From Rhodoblastus acidophilus (GTDB taxonomy: Bacteria; Pseudomonadota; Alphaproteobacteria; Rhizobiales; Beijerinckiaceae): a stretch of DNA of 64,000 bases. Of the stretch, positions 20,432 through 28,846 are shown piece by piece. The translations under genes and the position numbers were made by a program. Position 1 is the stretch's first letter. Each line of letters starts with the position of its first letter. Location of the stretch: positions 208,336 through 272,335 of the forward strand of contig NZ_JAOQNX010000001.1 in the NCBI RefSeq assembly GCF_025961575.1, given 5' to 3'. The notes beneath the pieces are model-generated. The model did no database searches. It saw only the letters and a program-made list of their open reading frames with translations, and was not told the origin of the DNA.

Positions 20432-21624
20432 CCCATCCCCCATTCCGCCCGGACGTCGGGGTCCGGTTCGTTATGATTTCGCGCGGCGAGACTCGCAAAT
20501 TCGTCGCGCGGCAGCAAGCGAGACAAGGCCCAGACCGCCATGCCGCGCACCAGCGGCGACTCGTGCCCCAGCCGCGCCTCGACCAGCGGCGCCAGCGAGG
20601 GATCGCCGGAATTGCCGATGGCCAGCAGCACATTTCGAAGAAAGCGCGCATGGCCGATGCGCTTCACCGGATTGCCCGAAAATTTTTGCCGGAACGCCGC
20701 CTCGTCCAGCGCCACCAGCTCCCTTAAAGGCGGCGCCACCAGATCGGCGCGCGCCAAAAATTTGGCCTCGCGCGCGGTTTGGGCGAACTTGTTCCAGGGG
20801 CAGGCGGCGAGGCAATCGTCGCAGCCATAGATGCGATTCCCGATCTTTTGTCTCAACGCGCGCGGAATCTGCGCCTTGGTCTCGATGGTGAGATAGGACA
20901 CGCATAGCCGCGCGTCGATCTTGCCGCCGTCGAGCGCCCCGGTCGGGCAAGCGTCGACGCAGGCGCGGCAGGAGCCGCAATGATCCGCCTCCGGTGGGTC
21001 CGGCGGCAGGTCGAGGGTGGTAAAAATGCTGCCGAGAAACAGCCAGGAGCCGAATTCGCGCGACACCAGATTGGTGTGACGCCCCTGCCAGCCGAGTCCC
21101 GCAGCGGCGGCCAAGGGTTTTTCCATCACCGGCGCGGTGTCGACAAAAACCTTGACGTCGCCAAAAACCCCCAAAATTTTCGCCCGCGCCAGCAGCGCGC
21201 CGGCCAAAAGCTTGAGCTTGCCCTTGACCACGTCGTGGTAATCGCGATTGCGGGCATAGACGGAGATGTTGCCGGCCTCAGCCGGAACGGCGACGACATC
21301 GGGCCCATAGCTCATGCCGAGCATGACGATGCTGCGGACTTCGGGCCAGAGTTTTTGCGGATCGGCGCGCCAGTCCCGACGCTCGGCCAGCCAGTCCATG
21401 TCGCCATGCCGACCCTCGGCGACAAAAGCATCCAAAACCGCGGGAGCGAAAGAAAGGACATCGGGCCGCGTCACCCGGCAGGCGTCAAAGCCGAGCTTTT
21501 GGGCCTCCCGGCGCAAGAAATCTAAAAATCCACTTCCGCATAGATCGGGTTGACGGCCACCCCCGGCGCCCGGTCCGCCAGCAGCGGGCGAAAACTCGGT
21601 CGGCTCTTCAGGCGCTGATACCAT
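20428..21624 (-). CDS. queG: Epoxyqueuosine reductase
   Basis: Reduces epoxyqueuosine in tRNA to queuosine, with cobalamin and two 4Fe-4S clusters. The first ferredoxin-like motif is CGSCRACVDACPTGAL, the second is CDDCLAACPWNKFA, and a HEAT-like C-terminal domain (RFLRNVLLAIGNSGDPSLAP) follows. The start is uncertain: the open frame reaches ATG 21624, overlapping the fzlA-like gene by 103 bases with low-complexity N-terminal sequence, while family alignment suggests translation begins near 21516-21545, where only TTG 21516 is seen. Cobalamin supply is assumed from elsewhere. Confidence 0.92.
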   Translation of the reverse strand: MVSAPEEPTEFSPAAGGPGAGGGRQPDLCGSGFLDFLRREAQKLGFDACRVTRPDVLSFAPAVLDAFVAEGRHGDMDWLAERRDWRADPQKLWPEVRSIVMLGMSYGPDVVAVPAEAGNISVYARNRDYHDVVKGKLKLLAGALLARAKILGVFGDVKVFVDTAPVMEKPLAAAAGLGWQGRHTNLVSREFGSWLFLGSIFTTLDLPPDPPEADHCGSCRACVDACPTGALDGGKIDARLCVSYLTIETKAQIPRALRQKIGNRIYGCDDCLAACPWNKFAQTAREAKFLARADLVAPPLRELVALDEAAFRQKFSGNPVKRIGHARFLRNVLLAIGNSGDPSLAPLVEARLGHESPLVRGMAVWALSRLLPRDEFASLAARNHNEPDPDVRAEWGMG

Positions 21625-22214
21625 AGTTTTGCGGGCTCTTCCTCGTCCCAGGGCACGTCGCCGAGATAGTCGACGCTCGACAGATGGGCGGCCGCGGCGA
21701 GGTCGGCATAGGTCATGCGGTCGCCGCCAAGCCAGTTCCGATTCTGCGCCAGCCAGGAAATGTAGCGCAGGTGATGGCGCACATTGACCCGCGCCGCGCG
21801 CACCACGTCCATGTCGGGTCCGCCGCTGCCGATCTCGGTGGCCATGAAACGCTTATAAACCTTTTCGGTCACCAACCAGTTGGAGACTTCGCCGTAAAAC
21901 TTGTCGTTGAACCAGTTGACGAGGCGGCGGGTTTCCACGCGCTCGCGCGTCGTGGCCGGTAGCAGCCGGTGCATCCCCAGCGCATCGCCGAAAATCTCAT
22001 CCAGCCATTCCGCGATGACGCCGGCGCCAGGCACGACATCCCCCTCGTCCGTCACCAGCACGGGCGTTTGTCCGGCGGGGTCGAGCATCAAGAACTCGCG
22101 CCGACGCTCGTGAACCCGTTCCTCGATCAGTTCAGCCTCCAGGCCATATTCGCCGAGCGCAAGGCGAATGAAGCGCGAAAGCGGACAGAGCGGATGATGA
22201 TAGAGCTGAACCAT
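21522..22214 (-). CDS. fzlA: GST-family protein, probable FtsZ-localised protein A
   Basis: From ATG 22214 the protein has 230 residues, a GST fold (VQLYHHPLCPLSRFIRLALG at the thioredoxin-like end, ADLAAAAHLSSVDYLGDVPW in the helical half). The C-terminal tail NPIYAEVDF and the 230-residue length fit FzlA, the alphaproteobacterial GST-like protein that bends FtsZ filaments, and the site beside queG is seen in relatives. I identify it from memory of the family, so a plain GST remains possible. ATG 22277 would add 21 odd residues. A CtrA-type box lies 87 bases upstream. Confidence 0.7.
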   Translation of the reverse strand: MVQLYHHPLCPLSRFIRLALGEYGLEAELIEERVHERRREFLMLDPAGQTPVLVTDEGDVVPGAGVIAEWLDEIFGDALGMHRLLPATTRERVETRRLVNWFNDKFYGEVSNWLVTEKVYKRFMATEIGSGGPDMDVVRAARVNVRHHLRYISWLAQNRNWLGGDRMTYADLAAAAHLSSVDYLGDVPWDEEEPAKLWYQRLKSRPSFRPLLADRAPGVAVNPIYAEVDF

Positions 22215-22300
22215 GCCGGTGTTGTAGGACGTTTCTCGACGCGCCGCATCCATGGAGGCCCCGGCGCGGGTGAACAATCGTTCAAGTTTGACGGAAAGCC

Positions 22301-22316
22301 TTAAGGCTTCGTTAAG
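22301..22316. promoter_or_regulatory. CtrA-type box upstream of the fzlA-like gene
   Basis: TTAA-GGCTTCG-TTAAG fits TTAA-N7-TTAA on both strands. It lies in the gap between nth (ends 22344) and the fzlA-like gene (starts 22214, minus). A GATTC site (CcrM-type, 22320-22324) is 4 bases to the right. Confidence 0.55.
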
Positions 22317-22343
22317 TCCGATTCCGTCCTGGCATAGGATGTG

Positions 22344-23021
22344 TCAAATCGGCAAGACCGTTTTCTCCGGCCAAAGGCAGAGATCGGCGATGGGACAGAC
22401 GGGGCAATCGGGCTTGCGCGCCTTGCAGATGTAGCGGCCGTGCAGAATCAGCCAGTGATGGGCGTGCTGCAAAAATTCATCCGGCACGATCGCCAGCAAG
22501 CCTTTTTCCACCTCTTCCGGCGTCTTGCCCTTGGCGAGGGGGATGCGGTTGGACACCCGGAACAAATGGGTGTCCACGGCGATGGTTTTTTCGCCGAAGG
22601 CAATGTTCAGCACGACATTGGCGGTTTTCCGCCCCACCCCGGGCAGGCTTTGCAGCTCCTCCAGGGTTTTCGGAACCTGACTGTCGAAGCGCGCGATCAA
22701 CTGGCGCGACAGTTCGACCACGTTCTTCGCCTTGGCGCGGAACAGGCCGATGGTCTTGATTTTTTCCCTCAAAACCTCTTCGCCGAGCTCGACCATTTTC
22801 TCGGGCGTGTCGGCGACGGCGAACAAGCCCTTGGTTGCGCGATTGACCCCGGCGTCGGTCGCCTGCGCCGACAAGACCACGGCCACCAGCAGCGTAAACG
22901 GATTTGAATAATCCAGTTCGCCACGAGGGTGCGGATTGCGCGCCGCGAGCCGCGAAAAAATTTCGCGAATGCGGGCGTCCCCAGCGGATTTTTTTTCGCG
23001 AGGTTTAGCGGCTCTGACCAT
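22344..23021 (-). CDS. nth: Endonuclease III
   Basis: A 225-residue base-excision DNA glycosylase/AP lyase. The helix-hairpin-helix LPGVGRKTANVVLNIAFG carries the catalytic Lys, and VDTHLFRVSNR the Asp. The iron-sulphur loop is C-x6-C-x2-C-x5-C (CKARKPDCPVCPIADLC). ATG 23021 is chosen over a longer upstream start (23075). Removes oxidised pyrimidines. Confidence 0.96.
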   Translation of the reverse strand: MVRAAKPREKKSAGDARIREIFSRLAARNPHPRGELDYSNPFTLLVAVVLSAQATDAGVNRATKGLFAVADTPEKMVELGEEVLREKIKTIGLFRAKAKNVVELSRQLIARFDSQVPKTLEELQSLPGVGRKTANVVLNIAFGEKTIAVDTHLFRVSNRIPLAKGKTPEEVEKGLLAIVPDEFLQHAHHWLILHGRYICKARKPDCPVCPIADLCLWPEKTVLPI

Positions 23022-23111
23022 GAGCCGAATTAGGCGATCATGCCCGGGGGAACAAGCCACAGTTTTGCACAACATATCGGCGCCCTGGCGGGGAGACTTT
23101 GACTGAAAGCA

Positions 23112-23876
23112 ATGTTGATCAAATCACGGCTTGATATTGGTGATGTCGTTTTGACCTTCGAAAGGGCGCCAGAGATTTCCATGCGTATGGAAGAGCGGGC
23201 GGAGGCCGCCCAGTGTTCGTTTCTCGCGGCCTGCCGGCCGGAAACGGCGGAGTACCTGCTGCAGGGCGCCTTCCTGCAGCGGTTCCCCGCCCACACGCAA
23301 CTCACTCGTGAAGGCGAGCGGGCGGATTTCCTTTATGTTGTGCTGGGCGGCGCGGTGGAGCTTTATGCGAGCTGGCGCGACCGCGAAACCACGGTCGTGG
23401 TGCTCGGCCCCAATGACGGCGTGATCGACGCTTCCGTGGTCCTCGATCAACCCTATCCGCAATCCGCGCGGACGCTCGAGGCGTCGCGCATCCTGATGGT
23501 GCCCTCGAAATCGGTGCGCCACGCTCTGGAAGAGGACGGGGGCTTCGCCGCCGCCTTCACGCGCGAGATCGCGCGCAGCTACAGCCAGATGGCCCAGGAG
23601 CTGAAGAACCAGAAACTGCGCACCAGCCTGGAGCGGCTCGCCAATTGGCTGGTTCAGCGCGACCGCGAGACCGGCGGCGCCGGCCGGCTGGTCATTCCGT
23701 TCGAGAAGAAGATTCTGGCCGCGCGCTTGGGCATGGCGCCGGAAGTGCTGTCGCGCTCCTTCGCGGCGCTCGCCAAATTCGGCGTGCGCGTCGACGGCGC
23801 CCAGGTGACCATCCGCGATCTGCCCGCGCTCGAAGATCTGGCCGGCGCGGAAAAGCGCCTGGAGGCCGCGAGCTAG
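23112..23876 (+). CDS. Crp/Fnr-family transcriptional regulator
   Basis: A 254-residue protein. A cyclic-nucleotide-type sensor domain (RADFLYVVLGGAVELYASWR, about 75-95) is joined by a long dimerisation helix (ARSYSQMAQELKNQKLRTS) to a winged helix with recognition sequence AARLGMAPEVLSRSFAALAK near residue 200. It lacks the four-Cys cluster of Fnr, so it is not an obvious oxygen sensor; two Cys near the N-terminus (QCSFLAACRPE) may be redox-active. ATG 23181 is an alternative start. Ligand unknown. Confidence 0.85.
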   Translation: MLIKSRLDIGDVVLTFERAPEISMRMEERAEAAQCSFLAACRPETAEYLLQGAFLQRFPAHTQLTREGERADFLYVVLGGAVELYASWRDRETTVVVLGPNDGVIDASVVLDQPYPQSARTLEASRILMVPSKSVRHALEEDGGFAAAFTREIARSYSQMAQELKNQKLRTSLERLANWLVQRDRETGGAGRLVIPFEKKILAARLGMAPEVLSRSFAALAKFGVRVDGAQVTIRDLPALEDLAGAEKRLEAAS

Positions 23877-24199
23877 GTTTCGGTCGGACCCGCCAGCATA
23901 GCGCGCAATTCCTGTGGGTCATGCGCGTCTTCGGGGAGAATTTGTTCTACATCCGCAGACGACCGGGGCACGATGATGGCTTCGGCCGGTTCGGGCGGCG
24001 GGTCTGGGGGCTCAGCGCCCGATTCGTCGCCGGCGGGCGAGCGGTGACGCCGTCGCGCGGCCTCCTCGCCGACCACCAAGCCGGCGAAGTCGTGGGACGT
24101 TTCCCCAGGCGCCTGTTCCGACCGTGAGACGGCGGATACGCGGGCGGAAGCATCAATCCGACTCAGCATGTCCATGGCGCGGCCCCCAAGGCTGGCCAT
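23873..24199 (-). CDS. Hypothetical disordered protein
   Basis: Predicted 108 residues, rich in Ala, Pro, Glu and Asp, with no signal peptide or membrane segment. Its stop overlaps the stop of the convergent regulator gene by 4 bases. The high proportion of acidic and Pro-rich blocks (GAEPPDPPPEPAEAI) suggests disorder. No family recognised; it is supported only by length, position and the absence of a better frame. Confidence 0.45.
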   Translation of the reverse strand: MASLGGRAMDMLSRIDASARVSAVSRSEQAPGETSHDFAGLVVGEEAARRRHRSPAGDESGAEPPDPPPEPAEAIIVPRSSADVEQILPEDAHDPQELRAMLAGPTET

Positions 24200-24251
24200 G
24201 GCAGATTGCGCCGTAAAGCTTGTCCCGGCCTTGCGTCGCCGGTGGACGCGC

Positions 24252-24551
24252 CTAGCGGTAATAAGTGGTCGGATAGTTCTGCGACGGGTAATAGGTCGGC
24301 GACTGCCAGACCGGTTGCTGGACCGGCGGCGGGCTGGGAACCACCACGGGCGGCTGCGGAGGGCTCGGAGGCGAATAGGCGGGCGGGGAATAGACCGGCG
24401 GAGAATAGGTGGGCGGGGAATAGGCTTGGGCGAGGACAGCTGCGGAGGGATTTCGCGCGAAAACGGTTCCCGAGAATTGCGCGTCGGCCGCGCCCCACAA
24501 ATAAGCCATCAACCAACCGGATGACAGAAGAAGACCCAAGCGAAGCAACAT
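24252..24551 (-). CDS. Secreted Pro/Tyr-rich repeat protein
   Basis: A 99-residue protein with a clear signal peptide (LLRLGLLLSSGWLMAYLWGA, then ADAQ). After it come at least four tandem YSPP units spaced by two residues, then SPPQPPVVVPSPP and a Tyr-rich tail (PTYYPSQNYPTTYYR). Such low-complexity tails are found in cell-surface or periplasm-spanning proteins. A competing frame on the same strand has no such organisation. No family identified. Confidence 0.6.
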   Translation of the reverse strand: MLLRLGLLLSSGWLMAYLWGAADAQFSGTVFARNPSAAVLAQAYSPPTYSPPVYSPPAYSPPSPPQPPVVVPSPPPVQQPVWQSPTYYPSQNYPTTYYR

Positions 24552-24723
24552 GACGCGCTCCTTTGACCCGTACAGCGAACCGCGTCCGCCGAACTTGATC
24601 TATCACTTTGTTCTAAAGCGTTTTCTTCACGCGAGCCGGTTTCTGCTTGGCGTGAAAACGCTTCCGAGGACTCGATTTTCCTTGCATCCGACCGTAACAG
24701 TTGGAGCTGGAGCGAGGCCTGCA

Positions 24724-25737
24724 ATGGAGAGACCGATGCGCCGCATGCTTGCCAGTTGTTTCGCTTTTTTGATTGCAACGAGCGTCGCCGACGCCTCTCC
24801 GATCATGTGCGCCACGATCGCCCGAAAAGTCTCGGAGAAATTGCGCCTGCTGTCCGCGAAAGCGCCCCAGCCGGACGGCCCCGGCCTGTCGATTCGCGCC
24901 GCCTTCGCCGGCTCCCCCGCAAAAATGGATTCTGGAACGCCCGCAACCGCCGAAATGCTCGCCGAATTTCCGCTCAGCGACGCCGACCGCAAGCAATTGA
25001 GCAATTCCACGGTGCGAATCGCCCGCGCCGGCGGCGACGGCGGCCTTGTCCTGATCGATGACGTGTCCGGAACGGCCCAGTGCCACACCCCCCATCTGTT
25101 CAGCCTGGCCTCCGGCCAGAAGCACGCGCTCGAGGTTTCCGCGCCCAACGATCCCTTCGACCGTTGCGGCCATGCCGTAATGGCGCTGACCGAATTCGAG
25201 GGCAGCGCCTATTTCGTCGAGATGGACGACGGCGCCGACGAGACCGAGAATTTCAGGATCACCGGGCAAAATAACGACATGCTCGGCATGACCTGCTCGA
25301 TCACGATACGCTACAAGATGGATTACGCCCCCGCCGAATCCTTCTGCGCCAAGCCGAACTTGTGCGCCCTCGGCCCCAAGGCCGCGGTTTGGGCGCGCGC
25401 CTGGCGCACCGGCGGCGCCGAATTGCGCGACCCCGCCTTCAGTCCCGCGCCGATTCCGAAATTCGCCAACGGCGACCGCGCCCTTCCGCTGTTCGGCGGC
25501 GTTTCGAAACTCGCGCCGCAGCCCTTCACCTACGAGGCTCAGGAGAATTTCTTCGCCATTTCAGGGGAGCCCGACGCAGACCTGCTTCGCATCGGCGCCG
25601 CCAAGCCCGGACCTGCGAATATGGCGGATTGGCAGACGTTTACGCTGGCCGGCCTCTACAAGGCGGATAACCCGGTCGCGAGCTTCGTCATTCGTCGTCA
25701 CAGAGCCGGTTTCGAGTCCGTCACGATCAACAGGTGA
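24724..25737 (+). CDS. Hypothetical secreted protein
   Basis: About 337 residues from ATG 24724 (ribosome site GCGAGG); ATG 24736 is nearly as good. The signal peptide is RRMLASCFAFLIATSVADAS. The mature part has six or more Cys (IMCATIARK, AQCHTPHLF, DRCGHAVM, MTCSITIR, SFCAKPNLCALG), suggesting disulphides. No recognised family. It is divergent from the YSPP-repeat gene and followed by a DUF2189 gene. Confidence 0.7.
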   Translation: MERPMRRMLASCFAFLIATSVADASPIMCATIARKVSEKLRLLSAKAPQPDGPGLSIRAAFAGSPAKMDSGTPATAEMLAEFPLSDADRKQLSNSTVRIARAGGDGGLVLIDDVSGTAQCHTPHLFSLASGQKHALEVSAPNDPFDRCGHAVMALTEFEGSAYFVEMDDGADETENFRITGQNNDMLGMTCSITIRYKMDYAPAESFCAKPNLCALGPKAAVWARAWRTGGAELRDPAFSPAPIPKFANGDRALPLFGGVSKLAPQPFTYEAQENFFAISGEPDADLLRIGAAKPGPANMADWQTFTLAGLYKADNPVASFVIRRHRAGFESVTINR

Positions 25738-25833
25738 GCTTCGCGGCGATCACTTTTTCGTGCGAGCGGAACCCGCTGGCGCCGTTCCCCCTTGGTTTTG
25801 CGCGCGAGACTGTGCGCAAAACCGGAGGTGTCC

Positions 25834-26619
25834 ATGCCCACCATCATGCGAGGCCAGCCGCCGCGCTGGCTTTACGCGGATCGCATCAACCACGTCGAAC
25901 TCGCCGACGTCCAACCCTGGTTCGAAAAAGGGTTTAGGGATTTGCTGGCGGCGCCGGTCGCCAGCATTGGCTACGGCCTGCTGTTCGCCGTCGCCGGATT
26001 GGCGATCGCCAGCATTCTTTGGGACACCGCCGCGCTCTACCTGCTCGCGCCCTTGTCCTGCGGCTTCCTGCTGCTCGGCCCGGCCCTCACGGTCGGCTTC
26101 CAGGCGATCAGCCGCGATCTCGAACAGAGAAAAAAACCCTCGCTGTTCCGGGCGCTGGACGCCTGGAGAACGGATGCGCCGGCCGTGCTCGGGCTCGCCG
26201 CCTTGCTGCTTGCGGTGTTCCTCGTGTGGATGCGGATGGCGATGCTGCTCTTCGCGCTGGTGTTCCCGCCGACCGGCCCCGACCTGGACAGCCTGCTGAG
26301 CACGACGTTCAACACCAGCGGCGGGACGCAATTCCTGATTCTCTTCATCCTGCTGGGCGCATTTTTTGCCGGAATCGTCTTCATGGGCGGCGCCTTCGCC
26401 CTGCAGCTCATGCTCGACAAACAGGTCGGCCTCGGCGAAGCCGTTCTGACAAGCGTGGCCGCGGTGACCGCCAATCCTGGGCCCATGGCGCTCTGGGCGG
26501 CCCTGCTCGCCGGGCTGACTTTCGCAGGCATGGCGCTCTTTTACGTCGGCCTCGCCGTGACCCTGCCGCTCGCCGGCCACGCCGCCTGGCACGCCTATCG
26601 CGCCGTGATCAAGCGATAG
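25834..26619 (+). CDS. DUF2189 integral membrane protein
   Basis: A 261-residue protein with about six transmembrane helices, for example SIGYGLLFAVAGLAIASIL and FLILFILLGAFFAGIVFMGG. The opening (Asp-rich, WFEKGFRDL) and the repeated helical hairpins are typical of DUF2189. GGAGGTG (24824-type spacing, here 25824-25830) lies just 3 bases before ATG 25834. In some bacteria DUF2189 genes neighbour cytochrome oxidase genes; that is not seen here, so function is unknown. Confidence 0.85.
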   Translation: MPTIMRGQPPRWLYADRINHVELADVQPWFEKGFRDLLAAPVASIGYGLLFAVAGLAIASILWDTAALYLLAPLSCGFLLLGPALTVGFQAISRDLEQRKKPSLFRALDAWRTDAPAVLGLAALLLAVFLVWMRMAMLLFALVFPPTGPDLDSLLSTTFNTSGGTQFLILFILLGAFFAGIVFMGGAFALQLMLDKQVGLGEAVLTSVAAVTANPGPMALWAALLAGLTFAGMALFYVGLAVTLPLAGHAAWHAYRAVIKR

Positions 26620-26677
26620 GTTTTGCGTCATTTGCTGGCATAATCCGACGCCTGCCCACGGAATCGCCGGAGCCGCC

Positions 26678-27340
26678 ATGTGTGGACGTTTCGCCATCAC
26701 CTCACCGCCCGAGGCGGTGAGGGCCTATTTTCGTTACGTCGAACAGCCCAACTTCCCACCGCGCTACAATATCGCGCCGACTCAACCCATCCCGCTGGTG
26801 ATCGCGCGCGGCGAACATCGCCATTTCATGCTGGCGCGCTGGGGCTTTTTGCCCGGCTTCGTCAAGGACGTAAAAAAATTCCCATTGCTGATCAACGCCC
26901 GCGCTGAAACTCTGACCGAGAAACCCAGCTTTCGCGCGGCGCTGCGGCGTCGGCGCTGCCTGATCCCGGCCGACGCCTGGTATGAATGGCGCGCCAACCT
27001 GTCCGGCCCCAAAACGCCGTTTCTGCTGCGTCGCGCCGGCGGCGGCCTGATGGCCTTCGCCGGACTCTGGGAAACATATTTAGACCCGTCCGGCGGCGAG
27101 ATCGACACCGCCTGCATCATCACCACCTGCGCCAATGGCGCGACCTCGGCGCTGCACGAGCGCATGCCGGCCATCCTCGAGCCGGAGGATTTCGACGCAT
27201 GGCTCAACCCCGACGAAACCATTGCGCCGCCTTTGCCGCTGCTGCGGCCGGCGGCGGACGAGACCATCGCCTTCCACGCCATTTCCCCCCGGATCAACCA
27301 CGCCAGCGCCGAGGGCGCGGAGCTGCAAGCCGCTGTTTGA
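26678..27340 (+). CDS. SOS response-associated peptidase (SRAP/HMCES-like)
   Basis: A 220-residue SRAP protein (YedK family) that forms a thiazolidine crosslink with abasic sites in single-stranded DNA through its Cys2. MCGRF at the start, NIAPTQPIPLV, LINARAETL, ADAWYEWR (Glu near residue 107) and HERMPAIL (His near 162) are all present, so all active-site residues are intact. It starts 58 bases after the DUF2189 gene. Confidence 0.95.
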   Translation: MCGRFAITSPPEAVRAYFRYVEQPNFPPRYNIAPTQPIPLVIARGEHRHFMLARWGFLPGFVKDVKKFPLLINARAETLTEKPSFRAALRRRRCLIPADAWYEWRANLSGPKTPFLLRRAGGGLMAFAGLWETYLDPSGGEIDTACIITTCANGATSALHERMPAILEPEDFDAWLNPDETIAPPLPLLRPAADETIAFHAISPRINHASAEGAELQAAV

Positions 27341-27435
27341 CGCGGGAAATGCGGACTTCCCCTGTCGGAACCCATCGCTGTGGCCAGCCGTTACAGGGGT
27401 CCCGCCCCCGGGCGGAACTCAGGGAAGGATCGACC

Positions 27436-27894
27436 ATGGCGTCACCCCAGCAACAACCTATGGAACAGACGGCGATTTCAGGCTTCCGCACCTTCTTCGG
27501 CGGCGTCTCGAGCGTCAGCCGCAAGGCGCAGGCCATCGCCGGCGAATTCGCCAAATTGTCCGAGGAACAGCTCGGCGCCGGGGCGAAGGCGGCGGAGCGC
27601 CTGCGCAATGCGCAATCGCTTCAGGAGGTCACAAGCATTCAGTCCGAATTGCTGAAGGAATCCTACGAGGCCACCACCAACCATTACCGCAAGATTGCCG
27701 AGCTCGCGATCTCGACCCCGCAGGAGCTCGCGGAATCGGCGCGGGAATTCGCCTCGACCATGGCTCAAGCCGGACAGGAGACCGCCGAGCGCGCCTCTGA
27801 CATCACACGCCGGATGGGCGAACAGGCCGCCCATGCGACGGAAAAGACCGGCGAGGCCGCGCAGCAAGCGATGCGCGGCGGCGGTCGCGGCTAA
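27436..27894 (+). CDS. Phasin-family protein
   Basis: A 152-residue helical protein of the phasin family (AFAKLSEEQL-type helices: IAGEFAKLSEEQLGAGAKAA and STPQELAESAREFASTMAQ). Phasins coat polyhydroxyalkanoate granules; the presence suggests PHB storage, though no PHA synthase gene is in this window. ATG 27436 follows AGGGAAGGA. Ala/Glu-rich C-terminus. A hairpin terminator follows. Confidence 0.85.
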   Translation: MASPQQQPMEQTAISGFRTFFGGVSSVSRKAQAIAGEFAKLSEEQLGAGAKAAERLRNAQSLQEVTSIQSELLKESYEATTNHYRKIAELAISTPQELAESAREFASTMAQAGQETAERASDITRRMGEQAAHATEKTGEAAQQAMRGGGRG

Positions 27895-27908
27895 TTCGCC
27901 TTCGCGCC

Positions 27909-27937
27909 AAGGGCCGCCGGACAATCCGGCGGCCTTT
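27909..27937. terminator. Terminator after the phasin gene
   Basis: GGGCCGCCGG (27911-27920), ACAAT loop, CCGGCGGCC then TTTC. Placed between the convergent phasin and phzF-like genes. Confidence 0.7.
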
Positions 27938-27940
27938 CAA

Positions 27941-28846
27941 TCAAAGACGAAAAAAACCTTCGCCCACGATCACACTCGCGCCGGCAATGGCGACGTGGGT
28001 CAGTGCGCTTTTGTCGACGCGCATCGACAGGGTAATAAGGCTGGGACGGCCCATGGCGACGCCCTGCTCGATGTGGAGCATGTGTTCGCCGTCCTCCGGA
28101 TTTTCGAATTTCGCGGCGACGGCGGCGAAAGCCGCGGCGGCCGAGCCGGTCGCGGGGTCCTCCGCCACGCCCAGGCCCGGGACGAAGACGCGGGCCTGCA
28201 CGTGATGCGCTCCGTCCTGAGTCTCCCGCGTGTACAGGCAGACGGCGGGGCGCTCCATCGGCAGCGTGGCCCCGAGCGCGGAAAAATCAGGCTTCGCCCG
28301 GTTCAGGACGACGCGGCTTGCAACGGGAATGAAAGCGAAGGGCAGGCCCGCGCTGGCGATCACGGGCTTGTGGGCGTCGAAGCCGATGTCATCCTCGGTG
28401 AACCCCAGCGCAGCGGCGATGCGGGAGACGTCGAGGGTCTCCGCAAATATTTCGGGCAGATGCGGGACAACAAATTCCGCCCGTAATGCGCCCCTGACCC
28501 GCGCGACCTCGCAGACGACCGGCCCCACATCCTCTTCCAACACCAGCCGGATCGGCGCCTGCCCCAGCATGTCGCGCGCCCGCTCGAAGGCGATCAAAGC
28601 GGCGGCGCCGATGGTGGGATGCCCGGCAAACGGCAGTTCGACGGCGGGCGTAAAAATGCGCAGGCGCGCGGTGTTGATGGGGTCGCGCGCCCTGAGAACA
28701 AAGACGGTTTCGGAAAGATTGAATTCGCGGGCGATCGCGTGCATCCGCGCGCCGTCGAGCTCGTCGGCGTCGAGCACGACCGCCAGCGGGTTGCCCGCCA
28801 GCGGTCGCTCGGTGAAGACGTCAAGCCGGCGGTACGGAAGCTTCAC
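27941..28846 (-). CDS. PhzF-family isomerase
   Basis: A protein of about 301 residues of the PhzF/diaminopimelate-epimerase fold. VKLPYRRLDVFTERPLAGNP opens it, GHPTIGAAAL follows near residue 65, and DPATGSAAAAFAAVAAKFEN near 240. The Glu of AREFNLSETVFVL is the family's catalytic acid. GTG 28846 is favoured (an ATG at 28870 gives 8 extra residues), overlapping pssA by 26 bases. No phenazine genes are present, so a role in phenazine synthesis is not implied. Confidence 0.85.
   Translation of the reverse strand: MKLPYRRLDVFTERPLAGNPLAVVLDADELDGARMHAIAREFNLSETVFVLRARDPINTARLRIFTPAVELPFAGHPTIGAAALIAFERARDMLGQAPIRLVLEEDVGPVVCEVARVRGALRAEFVVPHLPEIFAETLDVSRIAAALGFTEDDIGFDAHKPVIASAGLPFAFIPVASRVVLNRAKPDFSALGATLPMERPAVCLYTRETQDGAHHVQARVFVPGLGVAEDPATGSAAAAFAAVAAKFENPEDGEHMLHIEQGVAMGRPSLITLSMRVDKSALTHVAIAGASVIVGEGFFRL

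Noticed and set aside
23110..23150. A possible Fnr/FixK box (TTGAT...TCAC) before the Crp/Fnr gene
   Set aside because: The half-sites are spaced wrongly and the second is incomplete, so autoregulation by this site is not supported.
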